This document shows, one piece after another, positions 58,701 to 64,000 of a DNA stretch of 64,000 nt; the stretch's first letter is position 1; the number at the start of each line of letters is the position of its first letter. The notes under the pieces were generated by a model, which made no database searches, was not told the DNA's origin, and saw only the letters and a list, made by a program, of their open reading frames with translations. A program made the position numbers and the translations under genes. This DNA is from Blastomyces gilchristii SLH14081. Its lineage: Eukaryota > Ascomycota > Eurotiomycetes > Onygenales > Ajellomycetaceae. The DNA is taken from positions 310,001 to 374,000 of the forward strand of contig NW_003101668.1 of NCBI RefSeq assembly GCF_000003855.2, in the 5' to 3' direction.

Positions 58701-59327
58701 CTAAGTGAAGATAAAAAAAAATTAAAAAATTAAAAAAAATCAAAGAATGAGCACGGTCCCAAGGATGGCTAAAGGAAAGACACTCTTCACCAGGGCCGGA
58801 GAATGCTCAATTGCTCAATGAGAGAGTTGGAGAAAAGAAAATAAAGACTGCGCTAGTGTAACTATCTGTTAGCTGGAGATGATGGCGCTTAGTAAGCAGG
58901 TACATTCGTTTAAAGTTCAATGTCGGGGATTTTCTAGTGAAATCCAGGTATTAAATATTCAGTTTCCTGCAGTAATAAATTGGCTGAGATTTCATAAATG
59001 CTGTTTAAAGGGAGAAATTGATTTTCTTTGCCAAAGGACTGTTGACTTTAAACCTCATGCTAGAAGCCGCATCGTTTACGATAAGTGGTGTGAAACCCTC
59101 AATGGGGAAAGCTTTCAAAAGAAGGGTAAGAATGAGAAGGATCTCATAGCCAAAAAGCGATAATGTACAATATATTGCCTCCACGCTCGTACACATACAG
59201 AACTATCAAACAGAGCATCCACTGTTTCGCAGCTCCAGTCGTCCAGTGAACAATATTCTATCCCCACACCGTTTAAACTCCAGGAAATGGGATGAGGGAC
59301 AAGAAAAAACATCAATAAAATACAGAA
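58701..59327. other. Intergenic with a doubtful small open frame
   Basis: A + strand ATG frame of 94 codons (58879-59163), basic and Lys-rich at the end, shows no domain. It lies between two minus-strand genes, upstream of one and downstream of the other. It could be a small gene but composition and context give no support. Confidence 0.4.
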
Positions 59328-60082
59328 CTACTCCATGACAACCTTAGCCCCCAGGTCCTTCATTGCCTTAACAATCTTCTCGGCCTCCTCTTTAGGTACA
59401 GACTCCTTCATCACCTTCGGGGCACTTTCCACAAATTTCTTGCTGTCAACCAAGCTCAGGCTGAGAAGTGACTTAATCTCCTTGATGACCTTGGGCTTTG
59501 AGCCAGCGTCGAAGGACTCCAATTTCAAGTTGAACAATGTTTTCTCCTGGGCAGCTGGCGCGGGCTCCTCCTCTTCCACGGCAGCAGGGGCAGCACCACC
59601 AGCTGGACCGGCCGCAAAACCGCCAATGGGCAGATCGGGAATGTTAAGGCGAGACTAGATACCGCGAGTGAGACGTTAGCTGCAGCACTGCTAACAAACT
59701 TCGCATTGACCGACTCCCGCCAGCGACAACGAAACCAAATCGATACGCATCACTGTTAAAAGCGTTTACAGTAGAAGAAAACAGAATTCCAGTGTGCAAT
59801 TAAACAAAAGCCCGTATCAATTGAGCCCACCTTCAAGCTCGAAACCAGATCAGCAGTCTCCAACAATGTCAATTGACTTATTTGGTCCACAATCTGTGTG
59901 ATCTTAGGGTTCGAAGGAGCCGCCGGCGGCGCCTCGGTGGACTGCCATCTTCTCGCTCCGACTGCAGCTGGGATTGTTCGTTTGCATTGAGAGAAGCATG
60001 TAGAGGAGGAGAGACGGAAGGACGGCGGCTGGCGGAGGAGGTTGCGGCAGGATCGGGCTGCCGTCTGTGAAGGAATTGACAT
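59328..60082 (-). CDS. MNP1: Mitochondrial ribosomal protein bL12m (Mnp1)
   Basis: Stalk protein of the large mitochondrial ribosomal subunit, recruiting translation GTPases. Exon 1 is 59831-60082 (84 codons) and exon 2 59328-59654. The intron has GTGGGC...CTAG ends and total length is 192 residues. M-S-I-P-S-Q then an Arg/Ser-rich presequence runs to about residue 48 (R-R-W-Q-S-T). The N-terminal dimerisation domain I-x-Q-I-V-D-Q-I-S-Q-L-T-L-L-E follows, then an Ala/Pro/Glu hinge. The C-terminal domain has K-P-K-V-I-K-E-I-K-S-L-L-S-L-S-L and the G-A-K-V-V-M-E end typical of L7/L12. A longer upstream frame exists, but the ATG at 60082 fits the presequence. Confidence 0.95.
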
Positions 60083-60371
60083 GGCTGTTGAAGAATGAGA
60101 GATCTGACAGAAACGGCTTTTATCACGTAGCGGAGAGCAGAGGGAGAGGGTGGAGGACGAAGGCGAGGGAATTGAGCTGACACGGGGCCTGTGGTGCTGC
60201 TGGTTCTTTTTCTTGCTTGATATCGTCAGGAAAAGATTGAATCGTCGCGGAGGTTTGAAAATTCCAAATGCGGGAGGCACGTGATGGTCATCCCACAATA
60301 CGGCCGCCGATAAGTTTATCCGAAACCGAGGCTCTTTTCCCTTTTCTTTCCTTGGAAGTAAACAAATCTCT
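60083..60371 (-). promoter_or_regulatory. Upstream region of bL12m with a CACGTG site
   Basis: GGCACGTGATGG at 60276-60287 contains the CACGTG core also found between yaf9 and the Coq11-like gene. It lies about 200 bp upstream of the start codon. It may be shared with the small + strand frame that follows. Confidence 0.45.
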
Positions 60372-60417
60372 TTGACTTCAACAACACAACGACAAAGAAA
60401 ATATCAACAGCTTCCAT

Positions 60418-60678
60418 ATGTGGGGAGGGAGAGGGGAGGAACTTCTTCCGTTTCAGCAAGCTCCTATGGATATATACTTCTCACTCGCGGAGAAACGGCT
60501 TGCTACCTCCGTCGCATTCGCGTGGGTCTCCTATCGTTTTGGCCTAACAATTCTTAGGCTTCTCCGCAAATATCTCAACAGAGCTGCTGTACGACGACGA
60601 CAGGCCCGCCGCAGTTCTCGCGTGGGCCAAGGTTCACAGACGACAGAAACAGACAATGCAACCGTAGGCCAGACTTGA
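60418..60678 (+). CDS. Possible small protein, 86 residues, function unknown
   Basis: ATG-started frame of 86 codons. A second ATG at 60466 would give 70 residues beginning M-D-I-Y-F-S-L-A-E-K-R. The middle (S-V-A-F-A-W-V-S-Y-R-F-G-L-T-I-L-R-L-L) could form one amphipathic or membrane helix. It is followed by an Arg-rich block (A-A-V-R-R-R-Q-A-R-R-S-S-R) and a polar tail. Position, divergent from bL12m, fits a real small gene. No family is recognised. Confidence 0.4.
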   Translation: MWGGRGEELLPFQQAPMDIYFSLAEKRLATSVAFAWVSYRFGLTILRLLRKYLNRAAVRRRQARRSSRVGQGSQTTETDNATVGQT

Positions 60679-62285
60679 GCCTATTACTGGGCCATGGATT
60701 CAATAACCCAACTTCCACTCTCTAATGTTTCCTCCAGAGTTGGCTTCGGTATTATCTCTGATTTCGTTGGATTTTGATGTGCACATTTCGGAGAGATATG
60801 CGAGGCGAAAAAATGGATAATATCAGATGCATTCTGAGGGAGACAGTTGTGGCCGAGTTCCACTCGTGCTTTTTACATCTCGCCCCAAAATAAACGAGGC
60901 TATCTGATTATCTTCCGACAAACCAAATGCAGATCAAGAGAGGAGATAAGGAAGGAAAGACTTGATGGCGCCTTACGTCGATGCTTCTGTGCATTATTTG
61001 GGAACGAATCGGTCAAAATTTCAATATTTGCCGTCCAACATAACACCTCACGAACCTCCCTAACCGTCTACAGCTCCACCCACGCGGTAAACTTCACCGA
61101 TAAACTGTGCCACTCTTTTCGCGAAGAAATCGCGAACAAAATCTCAGTACTCGACATCTAGAGTGTGCGAAGTGACGCAACTGCAATGCACAACATGAAC
61201 GAAAAAGGGTTAAACTGATCGCACTCCAGTGCGTCGCGCAAAAGGGAGAGACGAAGACTTTATGCTTCCCATAGATGGACATATACACCTCTCCTCTCCT
61301 ATTTAAATAACGTAGATTGTGCTTTTTCCAATGGAGCTTACTGATATGGCGTGGGTGGGTGGTACGGGCTGAGGTTTGCGTTTTACGGATGTTTTCTTTT
61401 TTTGGCTGATACGCATCTTCCTCTTCTCTATCTTGCTTTCACGAATTTGATGAATATGATACCCCCGCTTCTATTTCGCTCCTGCTTCCTGGCGCACCTG
61501 GGAACTCTGCTTTTGTATGTCTTTTGGCCCTAACCCCATTCCTTTTTTCATGTCGCATAGTTTCAAACATGATATCTATGATACATTCCCATACACACAT
61601 ACATACACATACATCCATACAACTTGATCAAATGTATCGGATCCATCTATTAACTGTGGCAGCTTCACAATTGACAAATGGGGTATAACTAGGTGGATAA
61701 TTGCGTAGATAGTTCCTAAGTATGTACGGTGCGCTACATATCTCCCTCTCTCTAGACAGGGAGATAAACATGTGATTGAGTTGAGTTCGAGGCTTCAAAT
61801 CACCTACAATTCAACGCTAATGGAACATGAATTTCATGTTCGAGCGAGAAAGGAAATCTATTTCATTCCGCCTGATAATCCGCTACCCCTACACTTCCTA
61901 CCTCCATGAATTAGCATGCCAACCAAAACCATGAGAAAATAGGGTAAAGAAAGCGGGCATCGCCAGCCCAGCCTCTGTCTATCTCAACCAAATTGACATC
62001 CAGTAGTCTAGTAGTAGAAATCCATTTAGCCATTTGCATGTTCCCGCTTTTTTTTTTTTCCAAAAGAGAGTAAAAAAAATAAAGCAAGAGATCAATTTTA
62101 TTTTTTTTTCCATTGGAATTAGTGTATAAAAATGCCAAAAGAAATTCATCCATTTTATTATTGCCTGTCTCTCTCTCTCTTTTTCCCCTTCCCTTTTGCA
62201 ATTTACTCTCACCATACATCAGAACAACAGCACCAGCTACAGCAACAACGTCAACAACACCTGATCGTTGATCAAATCATACCCC
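60679..62285. other. Intergenic, no gene seen
   Basis: 1.6 kb with short frames on both strands and no domain. The last part (62040-62190) is a run of T-rich and (CT)n tracts, the 3' flank of CCT8. Confidence 0.55.
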
Positions 62286-64000
62286 TCAATCCTCATCCCA
62301 ATTAGGATTCTGCCCCGGTGGCTTTGGCCCGCCCGCCTGCCTGGCCACAATAATCTGATCAACCGACAACACCGTCCGCGCCGCCTCCGTCGCCAACCTG
62401 ATAGCCCATGCCTTCGAAACGAGTAAATCAAGGATCCCGTCATCGACGGCATTCACGGTTCCCGAGGTGGAGAATGCATGTAAGTCTACGCCGGTGGTCC
62501 AGAATGGCTCGTCTTCATCGGACGAGGAGGCGTTTTCGGACGACTCTTCCGATTCCTCCTCTTCATCTTCATCGTCATCGTCAGCATTGGAGGGGCGGTT
62601 CTTGTTTGCCGGTATCGATCTACGGTGTTGCTGATGCGCGGTGTAGAGACGTGATAGGACCTCGGTGGCATCCAGGCCGGCGGATTCAGCCAGCGTGCGT
62701 GGGATGACTTCGAACGCCTCGGCATATTTGCGGATGGCATACTGTGGAAGCCCAGGAGTTTTATCCGCAATGGCAGAGATGCGTTCGACGAGTTGGATCT
62801 CCGTCGCGCCAGCGCCAGGGACCAGGCGGGGGTCCTTTGTTACTGCTTTGATAACATTGACGCCGTCATCAATGGCGCGCTCAACGTCATCGAGGAGGTT
62901 TTGCGTTGCGCCGCGCAGCACGATGGTTGCAGTCCGTGTGACGGTGCCAGCGTCCTCTTGTCGGAAGACGGTCACGCGGTCACCGCCAATCTCGAGCGTC
63001 TCGACCACGTCAACGGTACCCATTTCATCCGGCATGGGAGCACCAAGGCGGGCAAGGGGTGTAGCGCCAACAACACGGCATAGACGGCGGAGTTCGAATT
63101 TGGAGAGTACCTTGATGACGAGGATGTTGAAGCGGTTGAGGTAGTGCATTGCCAGCTCGCCGATTGTAGAGCCTGCCACGGCGACACGGACACCGGAGTC
63201 ATATAATTCTTTAATTGTTGCTTCCAGACGTGCCTCTTCGCCCTTTGTGAAATCCAACATCTCCTTCGCATTGTGCAAGAGGACTGTTCCTTTCGTTTCT
63301 GTTTGTGAAATATCGATCGGACAGCTGAAAACGCCAACCTTGGCTTTTTTGGCCTTTTTTATAGCTCCGTCGGGTTCACGGCCGAAAACCATTCCTTTGA
63401 CGACTCGTGATTGCTCCAAGCTACCTCCCATGATTTTGACAACTCGAATATTATCCACATTGAAATTTGCTGGGTTCTTTGGGAGGACTGCCAACACGGC
63501 CTCTGCAACAAGTGGAGCAAGAATATCTTCTGAGCCGGACTGTTTGCTTGCAATGACAGTTCTGACCGCTTTGCTCAACTCCGTCGTAGACCGTAGCTCC
63601 TTGAGCCGATCCACCTCGAGATCTAGAGAAGAGGTTAACAACAGACGTCAGTGAAAGAATTTCCCTAAAATATAGCAAATTAAACAACAAAAAAATTAAC
63701 GAATACAAGAAATAGGGCAAAAAAACTCACCGTCCAAACACCTCAACGCAATCCCCTGCGCCTTCTCATACCCCAGAACAATATCGCTCGTCTTAAGTCC
63801 CATTCGCAGTAATTCTTCGGCCTTTTTCAGCAACTCTCCCGTAAGCACAATAACCAAATTAGTCGCATCGCCCATCTCTGCTTCCTGCTGCTGGCTGGCC
63901 ATGACGACCAGTTTGGCAGCCGGGTGCACAACCTCCAGCTCGCGTAGGATGGTGGCGGCATCGGAGGTCAGGATCAGCTTCTGTAGGTGGTTGATTACGA
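62286..64000 (-). CDS. CCT8: Chaperonin CCT subunit theta (CCT8), 5' end outside the window
   Basis: Subunit of the cytosolic TRiC/CCT ring that folds actin, tubulin and other proteins with ATP. The last exon is 62286-63622 and the exon before it runs from 63731 past the window end. The intron has GTGAGT...CTCTAG ends and joins C-L-D with D-L-E-V-D-R-L. Group II chaperonin marks are M-G-D-A-T-N (ATP loop, Ala in place of the Gly of GDGTN, catalytic Asp kept) and G-A-G-A-T-E. Near the C-terminus are Q-Y-A-I-R-K-Y-A-E-A-F-E and V-D-Q-I-I-V-A-R-Q-A-G-G-P-K-P-P, typical of theta. Unusual is an acidic insert of about 45 residues (genomic 62510-62620). The visible part is about 535 residues. Confidence 0.95.

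Overview
The window is fungal genomic DNA with an isochore-like, two-part layout. Bases 1 to about 39,467 are extremely AT-rich, almost free of CpG and of intact genes, and made of nested, mutated transposons. Bases about 39,468 to 64,000 have ordinary GC content and compact spliced genes. Short introns with GT/AG ends, mitochondrial import genes, a velvet-family regulator and transposons decayed by C-to-T/G-to-A transitions (the RIP signature) point to a filamentous ascomycete. Giant AT-rich retrotransposon blocks beside normal gene islands are best known in Onygenales such as Blastomyces (inference; no species marker was read).

AT-rich block. A Gypsy element, B1, starts before the window (partial left LTR 1-388) and ends with its right LTR at 26505-27048. 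Two Gypsy elements sit inside it: element A (947-9211, 179-bp LTRs, 4-bp target duplication) and B2 (10575-21673, 544-bp LTRs, 5-bp duplication CTGAC), a second copy of the same family as B1. B2 in turn carries two 506-bp hAT-like MITEs with 8-bp duplications (11830-12335, 18722-19227) and a 2.2-kb chimeric retroelement (15504-17741) with a tRNA-like head and a LINE RNase H tail. To the right lie a decayed Helitron (about 27.1-32.0 kb, + strand) and a complete but decayed Ty1/copia element, C (33209-38919, 96-bp LTRs, 5-bp duplication), whose primer site matches a half initiator-tRNA. The block ends at an orphan hAT-like terminus at 39468.

Gene block, left to right: inositol-pentakisphosphate 2-kinase (+), nitroreductase-like protein (+), YEATS protein Yaf9 (-), Coq11-like NAD(P)-binding protein (+, divergent from Yaf9), splicing factor Syf2 (-), a 664-residue putative mitochondrial protein of unknown function (+), a 3.5-kb gene-poor gap, a velvet-domain protein closest to VelC (+), a TPR/Sel1-like mitochondrial protein (-), mitochondrial ribosomal protein bL12m (-), a possible small protein (+), and the 3' part of chaperonin subunit CCT8 (-), cut by the window end. 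Several products act in mitochondria (Coq11-like, bL12m and two unknowns). The others are housekeeping genes of splicing, chromatin, protein folding and inositol phosphate metabolism. No operon-like logic is expected or seen.
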